Positions 7,329 through 14,062 are shown, counted from the stretch's first letter. The stretch: 14,062 nucleotides of DNA from Candidatus Omnitrophota bacterium (GCA_028710845.1 JAQTTI010000020.1:1-14062); one strand, 5' to 3'. A program made the numbers and translations. Notes: generated by a model not told the origin, from the letters alone.

Positions 7329-8387
7329 TTAGACTGCGCTTATCAAATTATATGCCTGCTTGGCAATCATTAATTCTTCATTGGTAGGAATCACCAGGAT
7401 CTTTGGTTTTTTTCTTAAATTATCGAATAGGCCGCTACAGATTTTATCCCGTATCCCGGCCTGGTTTTCACCGATTCCTGCGGTAAATACCACGGCGTCA
7501 CAGCCGCCCAAGGCTGCCATATAGGCGCCGATATATTTCCTAATACGGTAAACAAAAATACTGACCGCAAGAAGCGCCCTTTTATTTCCTGTATTTGCTT
7601 TTTCTTCCAGTAAACGCATATCATTGCTTAAGCCCGATATACCCTTGAGACCGCTTTCTTTGTTCAAGATAAAGTCCATTTGTTTTGTATCCAGTTTTTT
7701 CTTATGCATAATATGAGTAATTAACGCCGGGTCAGTATCCCCGCACCTGGTACCCATGACTAAACCTTCCAGGGGCGTAAAACCCATACTCGTATCAACA
7801 GACTTTCCTTTATCTACAGCGGTTATACTCGAACCGTTCCCTAAATGACAGGTAATCAATTTTATCTCTTTAAGCGGTTTTTTTAAAATACGGCTGGCTT
7901 CATGAGCAACGTATTCATGGCTTGTACCGTGAAAACCGTATTTCCTTATACCCATTTTTTGGTAGTAATCATACGGCAAACCGTATATAAAAGCATAATC
8001 CGGGATACTTTGATGGAATGCCGTGTCAAAAACAGCAACCTGCTTTATACCGGGCAGAAGTTTCTGGCAAGCCAGTATTCCCGATAAATTAGCCGGATTA
8101 TGTAAAGGCGCAATTGTACAGCATTTTTTTATTCCTTTGATTACATTTTGATCGACAATAACCGGTTTTTTAAATTTTTCCGCGCCGTGGACAACCCGGT
8201 GGCCGACTGCCTCAATATGGTTTATTTCCGAAAGAATAACTTTTAAACCGGAATAATGATTGGCGAATTCTGAACCTTCTTCTCCTATATGATCAATAGC
8301 CCCTTTTGTAACCAACCGGGCAGACGGCATCTCGAAAAGTTTATATTTAATCGATGAGCTTCCGCTGTTAATTACGAGTATTTTCAT
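7329..8387 (-). CDS. ackA: Acetate kinase (short form)
   Basis: AckA converts acetyl phosphate and ADP to acetate and ATP, the energy-yielding last step of acetate fermentation. Motifs and active-site residues are all visible: VINSGSSSIK (5-14, N7), GHRVVHG (62-68, R64), VFDTAFH (119-125, D121), GFHGTSH (151-157, H153), HLGNGSS (181-187, H181), GTRCGDTDPAL (212-222, R214), FTAGIGEN (301-308) and IPTNEELMIA (333-342, E338). At 352 residues it is clearly shorter than the usual 395-400. The missing residues are in the N-terminal domain between about residues 30 and 60 and in the C-terminal part between about 312 and 333, not in the catalytic core. The ATG shares one base with the pta stop (TAATG). 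A weak AAGG precedes it, so translation is likely coupled to pta. Confidence 0.96.
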   Translation of the reverse strand: MKILVINSGSSSIKYKLFEMPSARLVTKGAIDHIGEEGSEFANHYSGLKVILSEINHIEAVGHRVVHGAEKFKKPVIVDQNVIKGIKKCCTIAPLHNPANLSGILACQKLLPGIKQVAVFDTAFHQSIPDYAFIYGLPYDYYQKMGIRKYGFHGTSHEYVAHEASRILKKPLKEIKLITCHLGNGSSITAVDKGKSVDTSMGFTPLEGLVMGTRCGDTDPALITHIMHKKKLDTKQMDFILNKESGLKGISGLSNDMRLLEEKANTGNKRALLAVSIFVYRIRKYIGAYMAALGGCDAVVFTAGIGENQAGIRDKICSGLFDNLRKKPKILVIPTNEELMIAKQAYNLISAV

Positions 8388-9316
8388 TATTGGGACCTTA
8401 AGGCGGTTACTGCTACACTATCTACGATATCTTCTGCAAAACAGCCCCGCGATAGGTCGCTGGCAGGCTTATTTAAACCCAGAAATAATGGGCCTATTGC
8501 CCGGCAACCGCTTAAACGCTGAACCAGCTTATAACAGATATTCCCGGCTTCCAGATTCGGAAAAATAAGCACATTGGCCTTGCCATTAATAGGGCTATCC
8601 GGGCATTTTATTTCAGCTACTTCCGGTACGATTGCTGCATCTCCCTGCAGTTCACCATCGGCCAATATATCCGGAGAAAGGGCCTTAAGCGATACTAAAG
8701 CCTCGGCTATTTTTTCAGCGGATTTCGTCCTTGCCGAACCCTTGGTAGAATAACTTAAAAAAGCTACTCTTGGCGTAATCCCCAAAACTTTACCGGCTAA
8801 CTCCGCGGCGGTAAAAGCAATACAAGATAATTGCCTGGCATTTGGGTCCGGGATAACTCCGCAGTCTGCAAAAATAAATGTACCGTTATCACCGTATTCG
8901 CAATTAGGAAGATCCATGATAAAACAGCTGGAAGCTATAGTAAACCTTTCATCCAAGCCGATGCAGCGAATACAGGCCCGGGCAACATCGGCAGTTGTAT
9001 GGATCGCACCGGCAACTAAACCATCAGCCCTTCCTTCCCTGGTCATCATGGCCGCATAATAAAGGTTATCCGAAAAAAGTTTTTTTACTGTTTCCAAGTC
9101 AATATCCTTAGACTGGTAAAGTTCGTAATATTGCTGGATGTATTTTTCCTTTAGGTTTTTATCAATCATATCCGGTGTTAAAACTATCACATTCGCCAGA
9201 GATTCTTTTCTTACGATCTCCACGGCTTCTAGGGTACGCGGATCTTCATACTCGGGAAGAACAATCGTTTTTATTTTTGCCGCTGCACGTTTACGAATCT
9301 TCTCTATTGCATTCAT
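8387..9316 (-). CDS. pta: Phosphate acetyltransferase, short (catalytic-domain-only) form
   Basis: Pta makes acetyl phosphate and CoA from acetyl-CoA and phosphate. The 309-residue protein is one PTA_PTB catalytic domain, slightly shorter than the usual 325-335. Conserved stretches include RADGLVAGAIHTTADVARA (96-114), YSTKGSART (189-197), ADGELQGDAAIVPEVA (219-234), FPNLEAGNI (252-260) and NKPASDLSRG (282-291), the last holding the catalytic Ser-Arg. The ATG at 9316 is 1 bp after the preceding gene, with AGAGGA in that gene's end as ribosome binding site. It overlaps ackA by one base. The BioD-like/DRTGG part that is fused in E. coli-type Pta is encoded here by the separate gene just upstream. 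Confidence 0.96.
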   Translation of the reverse strand: MNAIEKIRKRAAAKIKTIVLPEYEDPRTLEAVEIVRKESLANVIVLTPDMIDKNLKEKYIQQYYELYQSKDIDLETVKKLFSDNLYYAAMMTREGRADGLVAGAIHTTADVARACIRCIGLDERFTIASSCFIMDLPNCEYGDNGTFIFADCGVIPDPNARQLSCIAFTAAELAGKVLGITPRVAFLSYSTKGSARTKSAEKIAEALVSLKALSPDILADGELQGDAAIVPEVAEIKCPDSPINGKANVLIFPNLEAGNICYKLVQRLSGCRAIGPLFLGLNKPASDLSRGCFAEDIVDSVAVTALRSQ

Positions 9317-9317
9317 C

Positions 9318-10406
9318 TTAAATTCCTCTCAGAATTGTTTTGAAATCTACATTTTCCTTGATTAATTTTACTACCGCATCAATCTTATCTTTATCAACCG
9401 GTCTGATTTTTACAGTTATATCATGAACGCAGGTTGCCACATCATAAGTATCTGATTTTGCCAGTAAAACCGGAATCTGAGCCTTGGTTAAAAGGTCCAT
9501 GATCGCCGGCTGGGGGATAATCCCGCAGGTTAAAACTATACCGCAAACCTTAAGTTTTAAGTGGGTGGAATCCCGGAAACAGTTAAGCGCAATCATAATC
9601 ATATCTTCGCGGTCACCGGGCGTAATCATAAGGCTGTCTTCGGTAATATAACGTTCGGCATCCCGCGGCTCCATTGCCGCAACAATCACCTTGGCCACGC
9701 TGCGCTCTAAATATTCTTTACCGCAAAGCACCTGAAAATCTGTTTCCTCTAAAACCTGTTCAATCGAAGGCCTGGCCAGCATAGGATCATAAGGCAGAAC
9801 CCCAAGAACTTTTAGCCCCTTTCTTTCTAAACCCTTACGGACTAAACGGTTAATTTTATCAAATTTATTAGGCAGAACTTTATTTACAATTACGCCTAAA
9901 ACCTTAACACCCTCTTTTTCAAAGAGGGCCCTATTTAAAATAATCTCATCGATAGGCCGGCCCACTCCGCCGGAAGAAATAATGATTACCTTGGAACCTA
10001 AGAGCCTTGCCACCGTGGCATTAGAGTGGTCAAACACCGAACCAACGCCTGCGTGGCCCGTGCCTTCGATAACAACTAATTCCTGTCTTTTTGAGATCCT
10101 GCGGAATGAATCTTTAATCTGGTCGGATATACTGTTTTTATCAGGCTTAGTGATAAATTTTTCAGTAAACCCCTTTTCTACAGCTATCGGGCTCATATCT
10201 TTTAGCCCGCACTTTATTCCGCAAACTTCTTCAATCAGAATCGAGTCCTCATCGATCTTCTGGCCTTCTTCCTGAAGGTAACGCTGACCAATGGGTTTAA
10301 TAAAACCTACTTTGCCGAATTTCTCCTGTAAGTTACGGATAATTCCCAAAGAAACTGTTGTTTTACCGTCGTTCTGCTTAGTGGCGGCAATAAAGATTTT
10401 ACGCAT
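9318..10406 (-). CDS. BioD-like P-loop + DRTGG domain protein (free-standing N-terminal half of long Pta)
   Basis: This 362-residue protein has a P-loop of the dethiobiotin-synthase type (AATKQNDGKTTVSLG, 7-21), an FIKPIGQ motif (35-41), a Walker-B-like VVIEGTGH (111-118) and a VIVNKV strand (172-177). Residues from about 215 to 330 form a DRTGG-type domain (blocks around AMEPRDAERYI, 244-254, and GIVLTCG, 289-295). Together they equal the regulatory N-terminal half of long, E. coli-type phosphotransacetylase (COG0857). In long Pta this half modulates catalysis and allosteric response; here it is a separate gene directly before short pta, so it probably acts as a regulatory partner, which is inference. 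Biotin synthesis is unlikely because of the DRTGG domain and neighbours. Its ATG overlaps the trxA stop by one base (TAATG). Confidence 0.88.
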   Translation of the reverse strand: MRKIFIAATKQNDGKTTVSLGIIRNLQEKFGKVGFIKPIGQRYLQEEGQKIDEDSILIEEVCGIKCGLKDMSPIAVEKGFTEKFITKPDKNSISDQIKDSFRRISKRQELVVIEGTGHAGVGSVFDHSNATVARLLGSKVIIISSGGVGRPIDEIILNRALFEKEGVKVLGVIVNKVLPNKFDKINRLVRKGLERKGLKVLGVLPYDPMLARPSIEQVLEETDFQVLCGKEYLERSVAKVIVAAMEPRDAERYITEDSLMITPGDREDMIMIALNCFRDSTHLKLKVCGIVLTCGIIPQPAIMDLLTKAQIPVLLAKSDTYDVATCVHDITVKIRPVDKDKIDAVVKLIKENVDFKTILRGI

Positions 10407-10726
10407 TACAGATTTTCTTCTATTTTATGTTTTAGATCAAGTTTACTTACGGCCCCTACGAGCTGATTCATAACTTTGCCTTTTTTGAAAAATATCACTG
10501 TAGGAATAGACATTACCCCGTACTGAGTAGCAATCTTAGAATTATTATCTACATCAATCTTGCCGACTTTAATCCTTCCGGCGTATTCTTTAGCCAGTTC
10601 GTCGATAAAAGGGGCGATCGTTTTGCATGGCCCGCACCAACCCGCCCAAAAATCAACCAAAACAGGAAGATCCGACTCCAACACTTCTTTCTTAAAACTA
10701 GTGTCTGTAAAATGTAATGTGTTCAT
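10406..10726 (-). CDS. trxA: Thioredoxin
   Basis: This 106-residue cytoplasmic disulfide reductant has the classic active site WCGPC (30-34) in FWAGWCGPCK, the KIDVDNN stretch (56-62) and the cis-proline P75 in SIPT. Length and motifs are canonical and there is no signal peptide. The ATG at 10726 is preceded by AAAGGA with 6-base spacing. It is the first gene of the long run that also contains trxB, about 4 kb downstream, so reductase and substrate are cotranscribed in this reading. A promoter lies about 50 bp upstream. Confidence 0.97.
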   Translation of the reverse strand: MNTLHFTDTSFKKEVLESDLPVLVDFWAGWCGPCKTIAPFIDELAKEYAGRIKVGKIDVDNNSKIATQYGVMSIPTVIFFKKGKVMNQLVGAVSKLDLKHKIEENL

Positions 10727-10753
10727 TCTTGATCCTTTACCTTAAAATGGGTT

Positions 10754-10775
10754 AATAAAACCTGGTAGGTTTATT
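10754..10775 (-). promoter_or_regulatory. Small hairpin at the start of the trxA leader
   Basis: AAACCT (10772-10767) pairs with AGGTTT (10763-10758) around a 3-base loop. Three further A-T pairs follow beyond a one-base bulge. It begins about where the trxA transcript should start. It could stabilise the mRNA 5' end or be a protein-binding palindrome; it may also be chance in AT-rich DNA. Confidence 0.3.
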
Positions 10776-10778
10776 TAA

Positions 10779-10805
10779 ATTATCACAAACGGTTGGAAAT
10801 TGCAA
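10779..10805 (-). promoter_or_regulatory. Probable promoter of the trxA operon (extended -10)
   Basis: On the minus strand TGTGATAAT (10787-10779) gives an extended -10 (TG, one base, then GATAAT, five of six). TTGCAA (10805-10800) is a partial -35 with a short 15-bp spacer, which the extended -10 could offset. The start would be near 10772, with a leader of about 46 nt. Confidence 0.5.
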
Positions 10806-10820
10806 GAAATTTGATGGGGT

Positions 10821-10963
10821 TTAACTGCTAACTTATTTTGTTCCTTTGCGCAACGTTCACTCCAGCAAAATTTTGCGCTTTGCCTAAATCTTTATAGCCA
10901 GGCATCCGTGCCCGGGCAAGATTCCCAAGCTACACATGAAGAACAGAACAAATCAGCAGCTAA
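10821..10963 (-). ncRNA. Unassigned structured element: closing stem with two internal hairpins
   Basis: This is the main content of the 242-bp gap 10727-10968. The two ends pair: TTAGCTGCT (10963-10955) with AGCAGTTAA (10829-10821), nine pairs including one G-U on the minus strand. Then, after an internal loop, TTTGTTC (10952-10946) pairs with GAACAAA (10843-10837). Inside are two hairpins. One has AATCTT/AAGATT (10923-10918 with 10892-10887) closing a CCGGGCA/TGCCTGG stem with a CGGA loop (10915-10898). The other is GCGCAA/TTGCGC (10878-10873 with 10853-10848) with a 19-base loop. The G-U pair favours a minus-strand RNA. I do not recognise a known riboswitch or ncRNA class. It lies between the propeller gene and the trxA promoter, so it could be a 3' UTR element, a separate small RNA, a leader of a longer trxA transcript, or a small inverted-repeat element in DNA. 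Confidence 0.35.
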
Positions 10964-10968
10964 GACGG

Positions 10969-12519
10969 CTATTTAGAAGCAAGCAAACTTAACTGTTGCG
11001 AATAATATCCTGCGGTAAGCGAATCTAATGAAGCGGTCAGTTCTTCAAGCTTTAATTGTTTATCAAACCTTTTATTCCTGTCCTCAATAGCCAGGTTATC
11101 CAATTCAAACTTTATCCTCAGGCGTTCGAAATACAGTTTATTTACCTGGTCCAATATATCTTCCCGCAGCTCAACCATTAATTTCGAACGTACATCTATT
11201 GCTGTCTGGGCATCATTCCAAATCAAATCGCCAAAATCCCAGCTCAAGGAAACATCCCAATCAATGTTGTCCTGGCCTTTACGTAAGATATCATCCTCTT
11301 TGGTTGTCGAACCGCCTTCCCAGTGCCATAGATCCGTTGAATTACGGTCCAGACCAACATTGACTTGAGGCAACAGGGCTTTTTTTGCCGCCTTCTTTCT
11401 CCAGGTTGTTATTTTTTCAGGGGACACCTCGGCATATTTAATTGCTGCTTCACGCACCTGGTTTATCTTGGGCTCATTTAAAAGATAATCACCGAGCATC
11501 GAACGGTTAAAAATTGAGGGGTAATTCCTTTTGGTAGTTTTAAATATACCCTTCTCTGCGGCAACATAAATATTGGATTCACTGTCTAAAGCAAGATAGT
11601 TTAACTTACCCGCCTCCAGGCCCAAAGAAAGTTCCTTCCATTGTAAATCGTCGAATGAAAAAACTCCCGATTCGCCAAGCCCTAAAACTTGCGAATTCTC
11701 TGTCAGGCAAAGCATCAAAATGTTCCTGTTTAATAAGCCGTATTCATGTAATTTCTCCCAATTTGCGCCTTGATCCGTACTTTTATAAACTCCTTTAGCG
11801 GTAGCAAAATAAACTAAATTTATATTATTATTTCCGGCTTTAACAAAATTGACATCGGAAATTATACTCGATGAGCCATCTTCATTTATCGAATTATCCC
11901 CGTTTTCCCTGGTAAAACTTACAAATATCCTTTCCCAACCATTGCCATTATCAACAGATTTAAATATTCCGTTTACTGCGGCTAAATAAATAACCGGATT
12001 AGGCCTAGAAGATGCATCAATATTGATTACAGAATTATTTCCTATTACACCCTGCTCCTTATGCCAGTTTCTGCCCTTATCCCAACTTACTAAAACCCCA
12101 GCTTTTGTTCCGACAAAGATAGCTTGTTTAGTGCTAATTACAGAAGTACATTGTTTTTCTAAATCTTGTTTTCCCTTAAAGATTCTAGTCCAGCGATTAC
12201 CTAAGTTCTCACTGCAGTATAGCCCGTTATCTGTAGCCGCTAAGATTAAATTGCTGTCGACAGCGATAAACAAGTCGTTAAAATTACGCTTTTGGCTTCT
12301 TAAGTTTAATACACTACGCCAACTTTTGCCTGAATCTTCGCTTTTAAAAAGGTTTCCTGCGCCTGCGGCAAAAATAATATTATTATCTGATGGATTAACT
12401 AAAACTACGCTTATACCATGATTTCCTCCGCTTATATCTTCCCAAACCAGCTCTTGGGCGAAACTAAATCTGCCGGATATGAATAACCAAACTATAACTA
12501 AAGTTAATATATTTTTCAT
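10969..12519 (-). CDS. Exported seven-bladed Asp-box beta-propeller protein with TolC-like C-terminal segment
   Basis: The product has 516 residues counted from the ATG at 12519, which follows AGGAGGTGG with ideal spacing. An ATG 12 codons further upstream (12555) would add a non-hydrophobic extension and lacks such a site. Residues 1-21 are a signal peptide, probably cut after SFA. Residues about 24-335 hold seven repeats of 35-50 residues, each with a pattern like 'GIFKS.D.G..W'. Five carry intact Asp-boxes (SEDSGKSW, SENLGNRW, SWDKGRNW, SVDNGNGW, STDQGANW) and the last two are degenerate. This predicts a seven-bladed propeller of the Ycf48/BNR/sortilin type. Residues about 345-516 differ: WRKKAAKKALLPQV, then VSLSWDFGDLIW and a long charged helical C-terminus, resembling one half of a TolC-type outer-membrane protein. 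The ligand is unknown; envelope or outer-membrane location is inferred. It stands alone between the feoB terminator and the trxA region. Confidence 0.8.
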   Translation of the reverse strand: MKNILTLVIVWLFISGRFSFAQELVWEDISGGNHGISVVLVNPSDNNIIFAAGAGNLFKSEDSGKSWRSVLNLRSQKRNFNDLFIAVDSNLILAATDNGLYCSENLGNRWTRIFKGKQDLEKQCTSVISTKQAIFVGTKAGVLVSWDKGRNWHKEQGVIGNNSVINIDASSRPNPVIYLAAVNGIFKSVDNGNGWERIFVSFTRENGDNSINEDGSSSIISDVNFVKAGNNNINLVYFATAKGVYKSTDQGANWEKLHEYGLLNRNILMLCLTENSQVLGLGESGVFSFDDLQWKELSLGLEAGKLNYLALDSESNIYVAAEKGIFKTTKRNYPSIFNRSMLGDYLLNEPKINQVREAAIKYAEVSPEKITTWRKKAAKKALLPQVNVGLDRNSTDLWHWEGGSTTKEDDILRKGQDNIDWDVSLSWDFGDLIWNDAQTAIDVRSKLMVELREDILDQVNKLYFERLRIKFELDNLAIEDRNKRFDKQLKLEELTASLDSLTAGYYSQQLSLLASK

Positions 12520-12523
12520 TTTG

Positions 12524-12532
12524 CCACCTCCT
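12524..12532 (-). promoter_or_regulatory. Shine-Dalgarno sequence deciding the propeller protein start
   Basis: AGGAGGTGG on the minus strand ends 4 bases before the ATG at 12519 (7 bases counted from AGGAGG). It sets this start over the in-frame ATG at 12555. Confidence 0.85.
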
Positions 12533-12566
12533 GGCTTAATTGACGAAAGAACCACAAAAATCTAAC

Positions 12567-12618
12567 AAAAAATCCGGGACGCTTCTAGTTTTTCAAAAAC
12601 CAGAAACATCCCGGATTT
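12567..12618 (-). terminator. Rho-independent terminator of feoB with a long bipartite hairpin
   Basis: AAATCCGGGA (minus strand, 12618-12609) pairs perfectly with TCCCGGATTT (12579-12570). Inside, after a small internal loop, TTCTGGTTTTT pairs with AAAAACTAGAA, with one G-U pair and a one-base loop. A run of six T residues (12572-12567) overlaps the end of the stem. The G-U pair is favourable only in minus-strand RNA. It begins 16 bp after the feoB stop codon. Between it and the next ATG (12520-12566) I see no convincing promoter. Confidence 0.88.
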
Positions 12619-12634
12619 ATTTGAATCAGATAAA

Positions 12635-14062
12635 TTAGCGCAAAACTACAAAATTTAAAAACGTACCCGCAGCAATACTTATCCCGATCATTATGGCGCT
12701 TGACTTAAGCAATGCTTTAAAACCCAATTCCTTGGCCAGGATAACGAAGGTGGCAACGCAGGGAAAAGATATGGCCAATAAAGTTGCGGCAATAAATAGT
12801 TGATTTGCGGTTAAATTAAGCGGCATTAACATCCCCACAGCCACATCTTTCCTTAAAAACCCGATGGCTAAAGCGACAACCGCTTCTTTTGGAAGGCCAA
12901 ATAAACCTTGGACTACCGGAGCAAAGATCCCGGTTATAAAATCGAATAATTTAAAATAAAGTAAAACATTAATAAACAAAACTCCTAAGAATACTACTGG
13001 TAAAGCCTCGATCAAAAACCATTTTATCCGGAAATATAATTTTTTTAATAACATAAATAACGGCGGAAACCTATAAGGAGGTATCTCTAAAAGGAATTCC
13101 GGGCTGTAACCGGTTAAAGTCCGGTTTAAGATTAGGCCCAAAATTACAATCAAAGAAAATAATACTAAATATATTCCGCTTACATAAAAGCCGCCGAATT
13201 GCCCCAGAAGGCCGAATATCATTGCCTGCAAAGGTATGCAAGGCACGCCAATGGAAATAATCGTTGCCGCGATAAACCTTTCTCTTTTTGATTCTAATAC
13301 CCGGGTAGCTAAAATCCCGGGCACATTACAGCCAAAACCTAAAAGCACCGGGATTACAGCATAGCCATGCAGCCCTAAACGGTGCAGTAAATTATCTAGC
13401 AATATGGCAAGCCTGGGCAGATAGCCAATATCCTCTAGCAAGCTTAGAATAAAATAAAAAGATATAACATACGGAAGCACCATTCCAAATTCAATATAGG
13501 GAGCGGTGGTCAAAACTCCCAGGGACTGCTTGAAATCGATCTTCCCATTAATCAAATCCCCAATCAATAAATGAAACCAAAAACCGCTCTCCTGCCAAAG
13601 AAAAGTTAACTTTTCCAACAAAGGCTGGTAAAAATTAAAAAAAAGCGGATCGGTTATATTACTGATGATTCCTTCTCCGAGGAACCGGACAAATTTAAAA
13701 GCAAGATAAACAATTACGGCTGCCATAATCAAACCAGTCGCCGGCCTGACTGATGCATCCTCCAGTATTTCCCTGAAATTATGATGCCTATGCTCAAGCC
13801 GCTGGGCCTCTCCTACAATTTTACCAATCTCAAGCCAACGCTCTTTATGCTCGAGCTTATTTCTCGAAGGAGGCTTAATTTCTTTAATCCTTTGGATTAA
13901 TAATTTAATTCCGGAACCGGTTACGGCGCAGGTTGAAACTACCGGGACTCCCAATAACTGCTCAAGCTTGACGATATCTATATGTATTCCCCTGTGGGCT
14001 GCATCATCACACATATTCATCGCAACAATTACCGGCAATCCTTCTTCGATTAACTGCAAGGT
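12635..14062 (-). CDS. feoB: Ferrous iron transporter FeoB, C-terminal part (N-terminus beyond the window)
   Basis: FeoB imports Fe2+ across the inner membrane, controlled by an N-terminal GTPase domain. The 475 residues present begin inside that domain. The guanine-specificity motif G4 is visible (MNMCDD, the N-x-x-D near residues 16-19 from the edge) and the G5 region is CAVTGSG (45-51). The P-loop and switch regions lie outside. Then come the helical linker and the membrane part with two Gate regions and about eight to ten membrane segments. Conserved blocks include EDIGYLPRLAILLDNLLHRL, VLLGFGCNVPG (239-249), FLRKDVAVG and SFPCVATFVILAKELG. Where many FeoB proteins have PCSARLPV, this one reads PCIPLQAM (274-281), keeping the cysteine but not the rest. 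The frame is open to the right edge (ACC TTG CAG...), so the TTG there is an internal leucine codon and not a start. No feoA or feoC follows it. Confidence 0.95.
   Translation of the reverse strand, partial: TLQLIEEGLPVIVAMNMCDDAAHRGIHIDIVKLEQLLGVPVVSTCAVTGSGIKLLIQRIKEIKPPSRNKLEHKERWLEIGKIVGEAQRLEHRHHNFREILEDASVRPATGLIMAAVIVYLAFKFVRFLGEGIISNITDPLFFNFYQPLLEKLTFLWQESGFWFHLLIGDLINGKIDFKQSLGVLTTAPYIEFGMVLPYVISFYFILSLLEDIGYLPRLAILLDNLLHRLGLHGYAVIPVLLGFGCNVPGILATRVLESKRERFIAATIISIGVPCIPLQAMIFGLLGQFGGFYVSGIYLVLFSLIVILGLILNRTLTGYSPEFLLEIPPYRFPPLFMLLKKLYFRIKWFLIEALPVVFLGVLFINVLLYFKLFDFITGIFAPVVQGLFGLPKEAVVALAIGFLRKDVAVGMLMPLNLTANQLFIAATLLAISFPCVATFVILAKELGFKALLKSSAIMIGISIAAGTFLNFVVLR

Larger units (their letters stand above)
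1463..10726 (-). other. Predicted eleven-gene operon from trxA to the NYN ribonuclease gene
   Basis: All eleven genes point the same way, with junctions, in transcription order, of -1, +1, -1, +11, -4, +1, +3, -11, 0 and -56 bp. No terminator-like hairpin followed by T residues fits in any junction. The only promoter I can support before them is the one ahead of trxA. Internal promoters inside coding sequence cannot be excluded. Confidence 0.65.

Noticed and set aside
7415..7624. 69-codon second minus-strand frame
   Set aside because: It is an alternative frame inside ackA with composition unlike a real protein and no independent signals.
9318..10406. Dethiobiotin synthetase (BioD) or cobyrinic acid synthase
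   Set aside because: The P-loop fold is shared, but the DRTGG-type C-terminal domain and the place directly before pta-ackA fit the phosphotransacetylase N-terminal family; no biotin or cobalamin genes are nearby.
10821..10963. Cyclic-di-GMP-I riboswitch or integron attC site
   Set aside because: The three-way layout suggested GEMM and the outer repeats suggested attC, but the conserved GEMM core sequences and receptor are not evident, and the outer arms do not match GTTRRRY/RYYYAAC core sites. No integrase is near.
12520..12555. Upstream ATG start of the propeller protein at 12555
   Set aside because: The ideal AGGAGGTGG lies inside this 12-codon extension and directs translation to the ATG at 12519, where the signal peptide begins properly.

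Overview
All the genes I can support in this window lie on the minus strand, so the order of expression runs from the right edge to the left. The DNA is AT-rich, densely packed chromosomal sequence. I see no mobile elements, CRISPR arrays, tRNAs or rRNAs. Ferrous-iron uptake (FeoB), substrate-level phosphorylation through acetyl phosphate (Pta/AckA) and GTP-dependent PEP carboxykinase suggest an anaerobic, fermentative or gluconeogenic bacterium. A secreted protein with a TolC-like C-terminus suggests two membranes. Gene content and style recall candidate phyla such as Omnitrophota or Elusimicrobiota, but that is an impression; the sequence alone does not fix the taxon.

Right part (14062 to 10727): the C-terminal part of feoB enters from the right edge and ends in a strong bipartite hairpin terminator. 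Next is a 516-residue exported protein that joins a seven-bladed Asp-box beta-propeller to a TolC-like helical/barrel segment; a perfect Shine-Dalgarno sequence fixes its start. A 242-bp gap follows. It holds an unexplained stretch that can fold as a closed two-hairpin element and, after it, a promoter for trxA.

Centre (10726 to 1463): eleven genes follow with gaps of 0-11 bp or short overlaps: trxA, a free-standing BioD-like/DRTGG protein matching the N-terminal half of long Pta, short pta, ackA, panD, def, trxB, pckG, purC, a flippase-like membrane protein and a YacP-type NYN ribonuclease. This looks like one operon. The acetate genes make acetyl phosphate and then ATP plus acetate from acetyl-CoA. 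panD feeds coenzyme A synthesis. trxA and trxB, at separate places in the run, form a thioredoxin couple. pckG connects oxaloacetate and PEP, and purC serves purine synthesis. def and the NYN protein belong to protein maturation and RNA metabolism.

Left part (1462 to 1): an Rrf2-family regulator with an IscR-like cysteine cluster has its own promoter. A perfect 8-bp inverted repeat with a 14-bp spacer overlaps the end of the -10 box and the predicted start site, an arrangement expected for autoregulation. Just downstream is the N-terminal part of a large membrane sensor (seven plus one membrane segments, then the start of an extracytoplasmic domain), cut by the left edge.

The items most worth a second look are the two-hairpin element before trxA, the propeller/TolC-like fusion, the split phosphotransacetylase and the Rrf2 operator. 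I found nothing I can call a new system with confidence.
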